Translations under genes and position numbers: made by a program | Source: Hyphomicrobiaceae bacterium UBA7697 | GTDB lineage: Bacteria; Pseudomonadota; Alphaproteobacteria; Rhizobiales; Methyloligellaceae | Direction of reading: 5' to 3' | DNA: 64,000 bases | Assembly (NCBI GenBank): GCA_002482645.1 | Contig: DLGJ01000001.1 | Coordinates: 163,672-227,671 of the forward strand | Notes under the pieces: model-generated | Database searches by the model: none | What the model was told of the DNA's origin: nothing | What the model saw: the letters and a program-made list of their open reading frames with translations, nothing else | Shown here: positions 9,050-17,583 of the stretch, piece after piece | Layout of the letters: the number at the start of each line of letters is the position of its first letter | Position numbering within the stretch: the first letter of the stretch is position 1

Positions 9050-11221
9050 ATGGACGCGAAAGTCGAAAAATCCGGCGGTTGCCCAGTGATGCATGGGGCA
9101 GTGACCGAGACAGGAACTTCAGTCATGGATTGGTGGCCGAACGCCCTCAACCTGGACATCCTGAGTCAGCACGATACGAAGACCGACCCGATGGGGAAGG
9201 ATTTCGACTATCGCGAGGAAGTAAAGTCGCTCGACTTCGACGCACTCAAGAAAGACATGACCGCGCTGATGACGGACAGCCAGGAATGGTGGCCGGCCGA
9301 CTGGGGTCACTATGGCGGTCTGATGATCCGCATGGCCTGGCACGCTGCTGGCTCCTATCGCCTGGCCGACGGCCGTGGCGGCGGCGGTACCGGCAACCAG
9401 CGTTTCGCGCCGCTGAACTCCTGGCCGGACAATGTCAGCCTCGACAAGGCCCGCCGACTTCTGTGGCCGGTCAAGAAGAAGTACGGCAACAAGGTCTCCT
9501 GGGCCGACCTGATCATTCTGGCCGGCAACATCGCTTACGAATCCATGGGGCTGAAGACCTTCGGCTTCGGTTTCGGCCGCGAGGACATCTGGCATCCGGA
9601 AATCGACACCTACTGGGGCGCGGAAAAGGAATGGCTGGCGCCGAGCGACGGACGCTATGAGGACGTGGACGATCCCATGACCATGGAGAACCCGCTCGCT
9701 GCCGTTCAGATGGGCCTGATCTACGTGAATCCGGAAGGCGTGAACGGCAGTCCCGACCCGATCAAGACCGCTGCACAGGTGCGCGAGACCTTCAAGCGCA
9801 TGGCCATGAACGACGAGGAAACCGCCGCTCTGACCGCGGGCGGCCACACCGTCGGCAAAACCCACGGCAACGGCAATGCCGACGACCTCGGTCCGGCTCC
9901 GGAAGCGGCGGGCCCCGAAATGCAGGGCCTCGGCTGGAACAATCCGCACATGGACGGCAAAGCCGCCAACGCGGTCACATCCGGTCTCGAAGGGGCCTGG
10001 ACCACCCATCCCACGCAGTTCGACATGGGCTATTTCGATCTGCTGTTCGGCTACGACTGGTGGCTGAGGAAGAGCCCGGCCGGCGCCAATCAGTGGGAGC
10101 CGATCGGCATCAAGGAAGAGGACAAGCCGCTTGACGCGACCGATCCGTCCAAGCGTCACAACCCGATCATGACCGATGCGGACATGGCGATGCGGTTCGA
10201 CCCGACCTACAAGGCGATCTGCGAAAAGTTCATGGCCGATCCGGAGTACTTCAAGGAGACCTTCGCACGGGCCTGGTTCAAGCTGACCCACCGCGACATG
10301 GGTCCCAAGGCCCGCTATATCGGTCCGGACGTGCCCGCGGAGGACCTGATTTGGCAGGACCCGATTCCCGCCGGCCCCACCAGTTACGACGTGGACGCCG
10401 TCAAGGCCAAGATCGCCGCGAGCGGTCTCAGCATCGCCGAGATGGTCTCCACCGCCTGGGACAGCGCCCGCACCTATCGCGGGTCCGACATGCGCGGCGG
10501 CGCGAACGGCGCGCGTATCCGCCTGGCCCCGCAGAAGGACTGGGAAGGCAACGAGCCCGAGCGTCTGGCCAAGGTGCTCTCCGTCCTCGAGCCGATCGCC
10601 AAGGAGGCCGGTGCCAGCATTGCCGACGTTATCGTGCTTGCCGGCAATCTCGGTGTCGAACAGGCCGCCAAGGCCGCCGGTTACGACGTGTCCGTGCCGT
10701 TCGAGCCGGGTCGAGGCGACGCGACGGACGAGATGACCGACGCGGAATCCTTCGACGTGCTGGAACCGCTCGCCGACGGCTATCGCAACTGGCTGAAGCA
10801 GGACTACGCCGTCACGCCCGAAGAGCTGATGCTGGACCGGACCCAGCTCATGCGCCTCACCGCGCCTGAAATGACGGTTCTGGTCGGCGGCATGCGCGCC
10901 ATGGGCACCAACTATGGCGGCACCAAGCACGGCGTCTTGACCGGCCGCGAGGGCGCGCTGACGACGGACTTCTTCGTCAACCTGACCGACATGGCCTACA
11001 AATGGGTCCCTGTGGAGGACGGCCTCTACGAGATCCGCGACCGCAAGACCGATGCCGTCAAATGGACCGCGACGCGCATGGACTTGGTCTTCGGATCGAA
11101 CTCGGTCCTGCGTGCCTATGTCGAGGTCTACGCCCAAGACGACAACAAGGAGAAGTTCGTGAAGGACTTCGTCGCGGCTTGGACGAAGGTGATGAACGCG
11201 GATCGCTTCGATCTCGCTTAA
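9050..11221 (+). CDS. katG: catalase-peroxidase
   Basis: 723 aa, full length for KatG. It removes hydrogen peroxide by catalase and peroxidase reactions using haem. The distal site RMAWH places Arg94, Trp97 and His98; the proximal haem ligand His266 sits in AGGHTVGKTHGN. Trp97, Tyr225 (GLIYVNPEG) and Met251 correspond to the Met-Tyr-Trp adduct required for catalase activity. The second, degenerate C-terminal peroxidase domain is present. Start ATG at 9050 has an upstream GGAGATGAGG. A strong hairpin follows the gene. Confidence 0.97.
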   Translation: MDAKVEKSGGCPVMHGAVTETGTSVMDWWPNALNLDILSQHDTKTDPMGKDFDYREEVKSLDFDALKKDMTALMTDSQEWWPADWGHYGGLMIRMAWHAAGSYRLADGRGGGGTGNQRFAPLNSWPDNVSLDKARRLLWPVKKKYGNKVSWADLIILAGNIAYESMGLKTFGFGFGREDIWHPEIDTYWGAEKEWLAPSDGRYEDVDDPMTMENPLAAVQMGLIYVNPEGVNGSPDPIKTAAQVRETFKRMAMNDEETAALTAGGHTVGKTHGNGNADDLGPAPEAAGPEMQGLGWNNPHMDGKAANAVTSGLEGAWTTHPTQFDMGYFDLLFGYDWWLRKSPAGANQWEPIGIKEEDKPLDATDPSKRHNPIMTDADMAMRFDPTYKAICEKFMADPEYFKETFARAWFKLTHRDMGPKARYIGPDVPAEDLIWQDPIPAGPTSYDVDAVKAKIAASGLSIAEMVSTAWDSARTYRGSDMRGGANGARIRLAPQKDWEGNEPERLAKVLSVLEPIAKEAGASIADVIVLAGNLGVEQAAKAAGYDVSVPFEPGRGDATDEMTDAESFDVLEPLADGYRNWLKQDYAVTPEELMLDRTQLMRLTAPEMTVLVGGMRAMGTNYGGTKHGVLTGREGALTTDFFVNLTDMAYKWVPVEDGLYEIRDRKTDAVKWTATRMDLVFGSNSVLRAYVEVYAQDDNKEKFVKDFVAAWTKVMNADRFDLA

Positions 11222-11263
11222 TCAAAGCCGAAGCGCCGAGACGTCTCGAGCGCTTCCAAATCG

Positions 11264-11302
11264 AACGGCCGGCGTGACCTCCCCCGCCGGCCGTTCTCTT
11301 TT
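11264..11302 (+). terminator. rho-independent terminator of katG
   Basis: AACGGCCGGCG and CGCCGGCCGTT form an 11-bp perfect stem around a 10-nt loop, followed by the T-rich CTCTTTT. It lies 42 bp after the katG stop and just before the end of the convergent DUF1328 gene. Confidence 0.8.
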
Positions 11303-11317
11303 GCTCAGGATTTGCCG

Positions 11318-11488
11318 CTAACGCGCGGCGCCGCGTACGAGATGCATGACCACCGAGGCCACAAGCAGTACCAAGAAGATAAAGAACAAGATCTTGGCGA
11401 TGCCCGCGGATGCGCCGGCGATTCCACCAAAGCCAAGAAGACCTGCGATCAAAGCGATTATAAGGAACGTCAAAGCCCAACCAAGCAT
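11318..11488 (-). CDS. DUF1328 / UPF0391 small membrane protein
   Basis: 56 aa: MLGWALTFLIIALIAGLLGFGG followed by a second hydrophobic helix ending VVMHLVRGAAR. Two transmembrane segments and the GLLGFGGIAG motif are the UPF0391 (YtjA-like) signature; the function is unknown. The start at ATG 11488 is set by AGGAG seven nt upstream. The open frame extends 35 codons further upstream without a ribosome-binding site. It is convergent with katG. Confidence 0.88.
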   Translation of the reverse strand: MLGWALTFLIIALIAGLLGFGGIAGASAGIAKILFFIFLVLLVASVVMHLVRGAAR

Positions 11489-11582
11489 GGTGGATCTCCT
11501 TTCGTTGCCTGTGCAGTTCACTGATAGAAATGCACAAGCACGGCCGATGTTCCATGACGCTTCACGGGAACGTGAGGTTGGA

Positions 11583-11614
11583 GACCGGCGCAAGGGTCGT
11601 CCCCCGCGCCGGTC
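11583..11614 (-). terminator. hairpin just downstream of rnpB
   Basis: GACCGGCGC and GCGCCGGTC form a perfect 9-bp stem around a 14-nt loop, immediately 3' of RNase P RNA on the minus strand. There is no clear T run, so termination or 3'-end protection is only inferred. Confidence 0.45.
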
Positions 11615-11619
11615 CTAAC

Positions 11620-12013
<394 letters not shown>

Positions 12014-12211
12014 ACCAACATAAGGGGAAAGCGTGCGCGTCCGTCAAGACGCGCCGCGTTCCCGCGATCATGCGAAAGTGTGCCGCTCGCCAGTGCCTAG
12101 CAGTCCCGGGCATGTCACGGCATTTTGATCCCCCGATTGCCATTGTTCCCATATGCTCGCGGCAAACCGACGATGTGCGGAAGGCCTGCCCCAACGAAAC
12201 GGCCTCGAACA

Positions 12212-12400
12212 ATGACGAACCACGTCCTCATAACCCGCTGGCTCAACGTTTTTCCGGAACTCGCCGAGTTGGAGCCGGAGACAAGCGGCGCTCTGCCGGA
12301 TGCCGTCCGGTTCCAACGATTGCGGCGCGGCGGCCTTGCCGCGTACGGCATAGGCGGTACCGAGATTTCCCGGCCCGCACTTCGAGCGGGTACGCAGTGA
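12212..12400 (+). pseudogene. short Crp/Fnr-like N-terminal fragment
   Basis: 62 codons from ATG 12212: MTNHVLITRWLNVFPELAE, then LEPETSGALPDAVRFQRLRR and GGLAAYGIGG, then a stop. The pattern of a short helix, FPELAELEPE, VRFQRLRRGG and a Gly-rich turn resembles the first strands of a Crp/Fnr cyclic-nucleotide-binding domain. The rest of that domain and any helix-turn-helix are missing. It may be the remnant of a regulator or a genuine small protein. A CRP-like DNA site begins 15 bp after its stop. Homology is judged by eye only. Confidence 0.4.
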
Positions 12401-12414
12401 TGACAAGCGTGCAA

Positions 12415-12430
12415 CGTAACCAAGGTCACA
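12415..12430. promoter_or_regulatory. CRP-like site A
   Basis: CGTAA-CCAAGG-TCACA fits the Crp consensus TGTGA-N6-TCACA with mismatches in the left half. Its centre is about 108 bp before the ATG of the first YHS-like gene. A closely similar site lies at the same distance before the second gene. Confidence 0.5.
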
Positions 12431-12530
12431 GACCTATCCGCCGGAGGCGACAAAATTATTTCCGGCAACCGAAGCCCATAACAATCAACGGCGATTGCCG
12501 GTCAACAATACTGCCCAAGGACCTAAGACA

Positions 12531-13598
12531 ATGATGGACACAACACCGAGACAGCTTGTTTGCCGTCTGACATTGCCTGCGCTCCTGGCGGGAGCGCTCA
12601 TGATTGGCATGCCCCCTTCCGTCCTCGCCATGGACGATCACGGGGACGCGAAAGGCGAATTCGACGACAGTTGCGCCATGGGCCTTGCCGATGGGCAAAT
12701 GGTGCAGACGGATTGTTCGATCAACTGGACCGGCGAAGACGGCAAGGTCTATTGCTTCTCGAGCGAGAACTCGAAGGCCGCATTCTTGAAAGACCCGAAG
12801 GGCAATATCGCCAAGGCCGAAAAATTTCTCGACCAGCAGCACGCGAAGGCCGCGTTGGGGCAAAAGGTCTTTACCGAGACGGATGTCAACGCGCGGGTGG
12901 AGCAAGTCATCGACGAACGCTCCAAGGGCGATGTCTTCGTCTTTCACGACCCGAAGCTCGATACCGATCTCAAACTGAAGTTCGAAGAGATCAAGATCGT
13001 ACGCGGCATGGAAGGCTATGGCTGGTTCGCGAACGTGATCTTTCACGACGTCGACGAGCCGAAGAAGCAATACGCCATCGACTTCTGGTTCAAACCCGAA
13101 GGCGATCAACTCACGCTGATGGACATCCGCGTGCAGAAGGGACCGAAGCGCGACGGCGACGGCTATTTCATGATCTCGCGCCTTCCGGTCGCGTGGTGGT
13201 GGCTGCCCGTGCAGGAACATCCCGGCAGCATCGAAGGCGCGCGGGCCTGGCAAGTGATGGCCGCGATCCACGACTACATCCTCGAGAACAAGGACGCGGA
13301 CGGCAACATCACCGTCAAGGACGACAAGACGGGCGAGGACGTGAAGCTGCAATTCGTCGAGATGCACCGGCCCGTGCGTCATCTCAAAGGCGAAGGCAAA
13401 TATTTCGCCTGTACCGATTTCCGCAAGCCCGGCAGCAAGGACGAGTATTACGACCTGGACTTCTGGGTCGACGAAAAGAGCGGCGAACTCAAGGTCGGCG
13501 ACGTCAAGATCCACAAGGTTCCGGTTCTGGAAGACGGAATCTGGACTCAAGTCGATCGCTACACATTCGAAGGCATGGACTTCGAGGATACGCTTTAG
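12531..13598 (+). CDS. secreted YHS-like three-Cys protein with a duplicated C-terminal domain
   Basis: 355 aa from ATG 12531 (a second ATG follows at 12534; AAGGA lies upstream). A signal peptide (about 1-33) precedes a YHS-like domain at 46-102 with Cys48, Cys62 and Cys75 in CAMGL, TDCSIN and YCFSS, ending FLKDPKGNIAKAEKFL. The remainder holds two copies of an unrecognised repeat (about 121-218 and 239-345). Matching blocks are LKLKFEEI/VKLQFVEM, YAIDFWFKPEGDQLTLMDIR/YDLDFWVDEKSGELKVGDVK and a final I-x-x-R/VDR. The same YHS-like domain alone forms the next two genes. The duplicated domain has no function I can name; metal or cofactor handling in the periplasm is a guess from the cysteines. 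Confidence 0.85.
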   Translation: MMDTTPRQLVCRLTLPALLAGALMIGMPPSVLAMDDHGDAKGEFDDSCAMGLADGQMVQTDCSINWTGEDGKVYCFSSENSKAAFLKDPKGNIAKAEKFLDQQHAKAALGQKVFTETDVNARVEQVIDERSKGDVFVFHDPKLDTDLKLKFEEIKIVRGMEGYGWFANVIFHDVDEPKKQYAIDFWFKPEGDQLTLMDIRVQKGPKRDGDGYFMISRLPVAWWWLPVQEHPGSIEGARAWQVMAAIHDYILENKDADGNITVKDDKTGEDVKLQFVEMHRPVRHLKGEGKYFACTDFRKPGSKDEYYDLDFWVDEKSGELKVGDVKIHKVPVLEDGIWTQVDRYTFEGMDFEDTL

Positions 13599-13723
13599 CG
13601 GTGCCCGCGCATCGCCCGCTTGCGTCCAAGCGCCTTCCTTGCCGTCCCGGCCCTCGTCGCGGACGGGAACGCTTCGTCTTACCGGAAATTCGCCTTGAGA
13701 TCGCGAAGTTGTGATGGCCGGTA

Positions 13724-13739
13724 TGTGACCCAGGTCGCA
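13724..13739. promoter_or_regulatory. CRP-like site B
   Basis: TGTGA-CCCAGG-TCGCA matches TGTGA-N6-TCACA with one mismatch. Its centre is about 109 bp before the ATG of the second YHS-like gene, mirroring site A. The N6 cores CCAAGG and CCCAGG are also nearly identical. Confidence 0.55.
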
Positions 13740-13840
13740 TTCGCCGTGCGTTGATCTCCCGTAGCGTGATGCCACGCCAAAGGCGGAACGTGCCTCCGGC
13801 GCGGAAACACGCATCAACCAAAATTGGAGAGGACAAAGCG

Positions 13841-14098
13841 ATGAAAATCATGACCCCCATCGTTGCCGCCGGCGCGCTCATGTTCGCCACGTCGGCGATC
13901 GCCGCAACCGGCGAATACGGCAATATGTGCGCGATGGGCCTCGCGCTCGAAAAGAAGATCGAGACCGATTGTTCGGTCAATGCCGAGATCGGCGGCAAAA
14001 CCTATTGCTTCGGCAACGAAACCGCCAAGACGCTGTTCATGAAAGATCCGGAAGGCAATCTGGCCAAGGCCCAGAGCTTCTATAACGACAACCAGTAG
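13841..14098 (+). CDS. small secreted YHS-like three-Cys protein
   Basis: 85 aa: signal peptide (MKIMTPIVAAGALMFATSAIA), then a single YHS-like domain with Cys30 (CAMGL), Cys44 (TDCSVN) and Cys56 (TYCFGN), ending FMKDPEGNLAKAQSFYNDNQ. C1-C2 spacing is 14 residues, as in both paralogues. GGAGAGGA sets the start at 13841; the frame extends upstream without support. It differs from classical YHS domains in having YCF in place of the YYFCS motif. Function unknown; probably periplasmic. Confidence 0.85.
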   Translation: MKIMTPIVAAGALMFATSAIAATGEYGNMCAMGLALEKKIETDCSVNAEIGGKTYCFGNETAKTLFMKDPEGNLAKAQSFYNDNQ

Positions 14099-14286
14099 GT
14101 TGTGCTTCTCGGCCTAATCGGGCATGGAAAAGGTTCGCCGCGGCGCGGTAAAGCCCTTTGCGCCGTGGGCGGCACAGGGCAAAATGGCACCGAAATTGTC
14201 CATTGACGGCGCCGATATTTCTGACGTTTCAATTGCGTCTCAACGGACGATTGCGCCAATAAAATGAATTAGTTGGAGGTTTGTTT

Positions 14287-14556
14287 ATGAAGAAGTCCAT
14301 TCTTGCCGCCGCCACCGCCGGCGCCGTTATTGCTCTTTCCGGCTCCGCTGCTCTGGCCGCAGGTGCTCTCGGAGAGTTCGGCAACAATTGCGCCTGGGGT
14401 CTGACCCAGGGCACGAAGAAATACACGGACTGCTCGGTTCACGAGAAGGTCGGCGACAAGCTCTACTGCTTCAGCAAGCAGGAAGCCAAAGAGGAGTTCA
14501 TGAAGGACCCGGAAGGCAACGTGGCCAAGGCCGAGAGCTTCTACAACGACAACTAA
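14287..14556 (+). CDS. small secreted YHS-like three-Cys protein
   Basis: 89 aa: signal peptide (MKKSILAAATAGAVIALSGS...ALA), then the YHS-like domain with Cys35 (CAWGL), Cys49 (TDCSVH) and Cys61 (LYCFSK), ending FMKDPEGNVAKAESFYNDN. GGAGG lies 8 nt before ATG 14287. It is the closest relative of the 85-aa neighbour and probably arose by tandem duplication. No CRP-like site is visible in its upstream gap, so its control may differ. A strong terminator follows. Confidence 0.85.
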   Translation: MKKSILAAATAGAVIALSGSAALAAGALGEFGNNCAWGLTQGTKKYTDCSVHEKVGDKLYCFSKQEAKEEFMKDPEGNVAKAESFYNDN

Positions 14557-14599
14557 AAGTCCGCGCGGCGCGATGCGCGCCGGATCGCATGGCTTTCGA

Positions 14600-14631
14600 G
14601 GCTCGCCCGTTCGACCGGGCGGGCCTTTTTT
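14600..14631 (+). terminator. rho-independent terminator after the YHS-like cluster
   Basis: GGCTCGCCCG-TTCGA-CGGGCGGGCC forms a GC-rich stem with a short loop followed by TTTTTT. It ends transcription of the third YHS-like gene, 44 bp after its stop. Confidence 0.85.
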
Positions 14632-14673
14632 CATGATCGTGGCGTTGAGTCTCGCGAAGCGCCGGAGCGGTGC

Positions 14674-15438
14674 TCAGACCGAAACGCCCGACCGGATCGC
14701 GAGCAGCCGCTTCAGCGTCTCCCGGGTCGAGCGATCCGCGCGGCCGTCTATGCGCGCCTGACGGTAGTGCCGCTGGAAAGCCTCGACCACGGTTTCGGTG
14801 CCGCGCGCATAGGTCGACGTGACCTCCACGCCGTAGCCGAAATCCTTGAGGTCCCGCTGGAGTTCCGCGACCGCCTCGCTTTCGTCGCCAAGTCCAAGAC
14901 CCGCATCCTCTCCGAGCGGAACCGGCTCGGTCCACAAACCAATGCCCGCGCGCGCGAGCCGGGCCCAGTCGAAGCGCTCCCCGGGATCGCGCTTCCGCCC
15001 AGGGGCAATGTCCGAATGGGCAAGGACGCGCTCTCTCGGGATGGCGTGCCGGCCGAGAATGTCGAGGCACAGTGCCTCGACGGCGCGCATCTGCTCATCG
15101 GGAAAGGGCGGATAGTCGAAATCGTGGCCTGGATTGTGGATCTCGATTCCGATCGACGCCGAATTGAGATCGGTCTCGCCGGACCAAAAGCTCTGGCCCG
15201 CGTGCCACGCGCGCTCCGTCTCGCCCACCATTTGGGTGATCGCCCCGGCGGCGTCGACGAGATAATGCGCGGAGACCTTCGACTCCACGTTCACGAGCCA
15301 GTCTCGCGCCGCTTCGCACGATTCCATGCCCGTGTAGTGAAGGATGAGCGTGTCGGGCACACGCCCGTCCCGCCGCGGTTCGAAATTGGGCGACGGCACC
15401 CAATGCGCGGCAAGCTTACTGTCGGGCGACGTTGTCAT
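14674..15438 (-). CDS. N-acetylmuramoyl-L-alanine amidase (AmpD/AmiD type) with peptidoglycan-binding domain
   Basis: 254 aa from ATG 15438 (MTTSPDSKLAAHWVPSPNFEPR). The Amidase_2 domain covers about 15-160 with predicted zinc ligands His34 (LILHYTG), His141 (AHSDIAPGRK) and Asp151 (DPGERFDW). Residues about 180-250 form a PG_binding_1 domain (ESEAVAELQRDLKDFGYGV). It cleaves the MurNAc-L-Ala bond of muropeptides or anhydro-muropeptides. No signal peptide is seen, which favours a cytoplasmic AmpD-type recycling role over the AmiD lipoprotein. The upstream extension of the frame covers a dispersed repeat and is not coding. Confidence 0.9.
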   Translation of the reverse strand: MTTSPDSKLAAHWVPSPNFEPRRDGRVPDTLILHYTGMESCEAARDWLVNVESKVSAHYLVDAAGAITQMVGETERAWHAGQSFWSGETDLNSASIGIEIHNPGHDFDYPPFPDEQMRAVEALCLDILGRHAIPRERVLAHSDIAPGRKRDPGERFDWARLARAGIGLWTEPVPLGEDAGLGLGDESEAVAELQRDLKDFGYGVEVTSTYARGTETVVEAFQRHYRQARIDGRADRSTRETLKRLLAIRSGVSV

Positions 15439-15589
15439 GAGAGCTGCCCTGGAGAAAAACCATTCATAAAATAGCCACCGCACCGCGATTGCCATCGTGC
15501 TCGCTGCCGGCGAGAGGCACGTTTTAGAGCATGATCGTTGCTGCTTGAAGCATATCCGACCGTCCGGCAGTCGCAGCCTACACTCGCTC

Positions 15590-15677
15590 GTCATGACCGG
15601 GCTCGACCCGGCCATCCACGTCGTTTCCAAGAGGCACGGCTTGCGCGTGGACGCCCGGATCAAGTCCGGGCATGACA
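15590..15677. repeat. dispersed palindromic repeat element, copy 1
   Basis: An 88-bp element bounded by CGTCATGACCGGGCTCGACC at one end and ATCAAGTCCGGGCATGAC at the other. It has a hairpin at each end (CCGGGCTCGACCCGG and CCCGGATCAAGTCCGGG). Similar copies lie at 36950-37018 and 59408-59498. In frame it reads like GLDPAIH, a common artefact of such repeats. It occupies the gap 15439-15711, otherwise without a gene. Confidence 0.75.
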
Positions 15678-15711
15678 AATCGCGGCGCAGAGGCTGGTTG
15701 CGCCGTCCGCT

Positions 15712-16434
15712 CTAAAGCCCGCGCTCTTTCGCGATCTGCTGATAGGCCTCGTTGATCGCGGCAACCTTGTCCGTGGCGATCGCGATGAACTCCTCCGGAA
15801 CGCCGCGCGCGATCAGCTTGTCGGGATGATTCTCCGAAATCAGCTTGCGGTACTGGCCTTTCAAATCGTCATTGGAAATCGACGGCTCGACTTCAAGCAC
15901 CTCGTAGGGATTGCGCTTCGAGGCCACGACGTGCCGGGCCTTGATGTAGCCGAATTCCGTATCGGTGAAGCCGAAGCGCTTGGCGACCTGCGCCAGAAAC
16001 TGTTCCTCGCTCGGGTCGAACTCGTCGTCCGCCTTGGCGATGTGAAACAGACCGTCGAGCACGTCCTCGAGCAGCTTCCGGTTGCCCTTGAACATCCCGG
16101 CGAGCTGGTCGGCATAGGCCTCGTATCCGGAGACTTCTTGTTTCGCCAGGTTGAACACGCGCGCCACGTTCTTCATTTCCCCATCGGGAACCTTGAAGAC
16201 TTCCTTGAACGCGTTGACCTCGTCCATGGTGACGACGCCGTCCGCCTTGGCCATTTTGGCGCCGAGCGCGATCACACCGACGGTAAAGGCCACTTGATCC
16301 TGACCGCCGCCGGCTTCCTGCTCACCGTCGCGGTCGATCACATAATGGCCGGCCACGCCGCCGACCAACGCGCCGATCGGCCCTCCAACCGCAAGCCCAG
16401 CGGCTGCACCTGCAAGCTTTCCCCAAACCGACAT
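15712..16434 (-). CDS. DjlA-like co-chaperone (TerB domain plus C-terminal J domain)
   Basis: 240 aa. The N-terminus is a glycine-rich hydrophobic segment (AGAAAGLAVGGPIGALVGGVAGHYV). A TerB-like helical domain covers about 48-170 (VIALGAKMAKADGVVTMDEV; KADDEFDPSEEQFL), and a J domain lies at the C-terminus with the essential HPD tripeptide in ENHPDKL. This is the DjlA layout, a membrane-linked DnaK partner. The start is supported by AAGGGGG. A 16-bp tandem duplication (16446-16477) lies just upstream. Confidence 0.88.
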   Translation of the reverse strand: MSVWGKLAGAAAGLAVGGPIGALVGGVAGHYVIDRDGEQEAGGGQDQVAFTVGVIALGAKMAKADGVVTMDEVNAFKEVFKVPDGEMKNVARVFNLAKQEVSGYEAYADQLAGMFKGNRKLLEDVLDGLFHIAKADDEFDPSEEQFLAQVAKRFGFTDTEFGYIKARHVVASKRNPYEVLEVEPSISNDDLKGQYRKLISENHPDKLIARGVPEEFIAIATDKVAAINEAYQQIAKERGL

Positions 16435-16445
16435 CGCGGACCCCC

Positions 16446-16477
16446 TTAGAACCTCTTGCTCTTAGAACCTCTTGCTC
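16446..16477. repeat. 16-bp tandem duplication
   Basis: TTAGAACCTCTTGCTC occurs twice in direct tandem immediately before the djlA-like start region. It is probably a slipped-strand duplication in the leader. Confidence 0.7.
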
Positions 16478-16560
16478 TGGCCAAACCATACGGGCTTTTG
16501 GGCTGCCCCGCATGGGGTATTCACCCCGGCAAGCGTCGCCGCCAGGCCGGGAAAAGCTCT

Positions 16561-16863
16561 CTATCCTCGAAGAGTCCCAAGGATCGACATCTTCGGTTCG
16601 TCGACCTCCAGACCCGCCCTTAAGCGCCGCTCCACATGCCACGACCGCACAAAGGTCCAGACAGCGAACCAAATCGCCAGAAGGACGTTCAGGCCGCTGG
16701 CGGCCCAAACGAGAGTCGATCCGAGTTCGAACAGGTTGGCCGCCGCAAGGATAAATGCCTCCACGACGATCGCAAACCCGCCAGCCATCACGATGGCGGC
16801 GCAGAGCGAAATGATAAAGACCGGCAGCGGGTTTCCGCCCTTTTTGGTGTTTTCAGTGCTCAT
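16561..16863 (-). CDS. small two-helix membrane protein, hypothetical
   Basis: 100 aa from ATG 16863 (MSTENTKKGGNPLPVFIISL). Two hydrophobic helices (about 15-42 and 52-73) are separated by a short loop, with a charged C-terminal tail (RSWHVERRLRAGLEVDEPKM). It is not a family I recognise. It is a single gene between djlA-like and the divergently transcribed gamma-carbonic anhydrase gene. Confidence 0.6.
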   Translation of the reverse strand: MSTENTKKGGNPLPVFIISLCAAIVMAGGFAIVVEAFILAAANLFELGSTLVWAASGLNVLLAIWFAVWTFVRSWHVERRLRAGLEVDEPKMSILGTLRG

Positions 16864-17033
16864 CGGCTCGATCAAACCCTCAGGAATCCTATCGGGGCGC
16901 TTTTCATTAGCGGGGCCATCTCCCGGTTACAAGGGCTTCAAGCGCCTTACGGCCAAAAGGCCCCATGCGTTCGGGAATGACATTGGGCCATAGGAATTGT
17001 ATCCACGGCGTTCCAGACGCGAAAGGAGTGACG

Positions 17034-17564
17034 ATGGCGATTTACGAGCTTGACGGGCAGGCCCCCGAATTTCCAGCGGACGGGCTCTACTGGGTCGCCG
17101 AAACCGCCGTATTGACCGGCAAGGTGCGCCTCTTGTCCGACGCCAGCGTCTGGTACGGTTCGGTGCTGCGCGGCGACAACGAATGGATCGAGATCGGCAC
17201 GCGCTCCCAAGTCCAGGACAATTCGACGCTCCATACCGATCCCGGCTTTCCGCTGACCATCGGCAGCGACTGCGTCATCGGACACAACGTCATCCTTCAC
17301 GGCTGCACGATCGGAGACAATTCGTTGATCGGCATGGGGGCCATCGTCCTCAACGGGGCGAAGATCGGCGCGAACTGCCTTGTTGGAGCCGGCGCCCTCG
17401 TCACCGAGGGCAAGGAGTTTCCCGACAACTCGATGATCATCGGTTCGCCCGCCAAGGCCGTGCGCGAGGTGGACGAGAAGATGCGGGCCATGATCGCCCG
17501 CGGCGCCGATGTCTATGTGCGCCGCTGGAAACAATATGCCGCCGGCTTGAAGCGACTTTCGTAA
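17034..17564 (+). CDS. gamma-carbonic anhydrase family hexapeptide-repeat protein
   Basis: 176 aa left-handed beta-helix protein of the YrdA/PaaY type. Hexapeptide repeats run from about residue 25 to 135. Zinc-ligand-like histidines appear in STLHTD and in GHNVILHGC, so carbonic anhydrase activity or a related metal-dependent role is plausible. AAAGGAG sets the start at ATG 17034. It is 19 bp upstream of the 5-oxoprolinase gene and probably cotranscribed with it. Confidence 0.9.
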   Translation: MAIYELDGQAPEFPADGLYWVAETAVLTGKVRLLSDASVWYGSVLRGDNEWIEIGTRSQVQDNSTLHTDPGFPLTIGSDCVIGHNVILHGCTIGDNSLIGMGAIVLNGAKIGANCLVGAGALVTEGKEFPDNSMIIGSPAKAVREVDEKMRAMIARGADVYVRRWKQYAAGLKRLS

Positions 17565-17583
17565 GGAGCGGACCGACCGCGGC

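Noticed and set aside
9119..11137. 672-codon open frame antisense to katG
   Set aside because: Shadow of katG; no ribosome site, no motifs.
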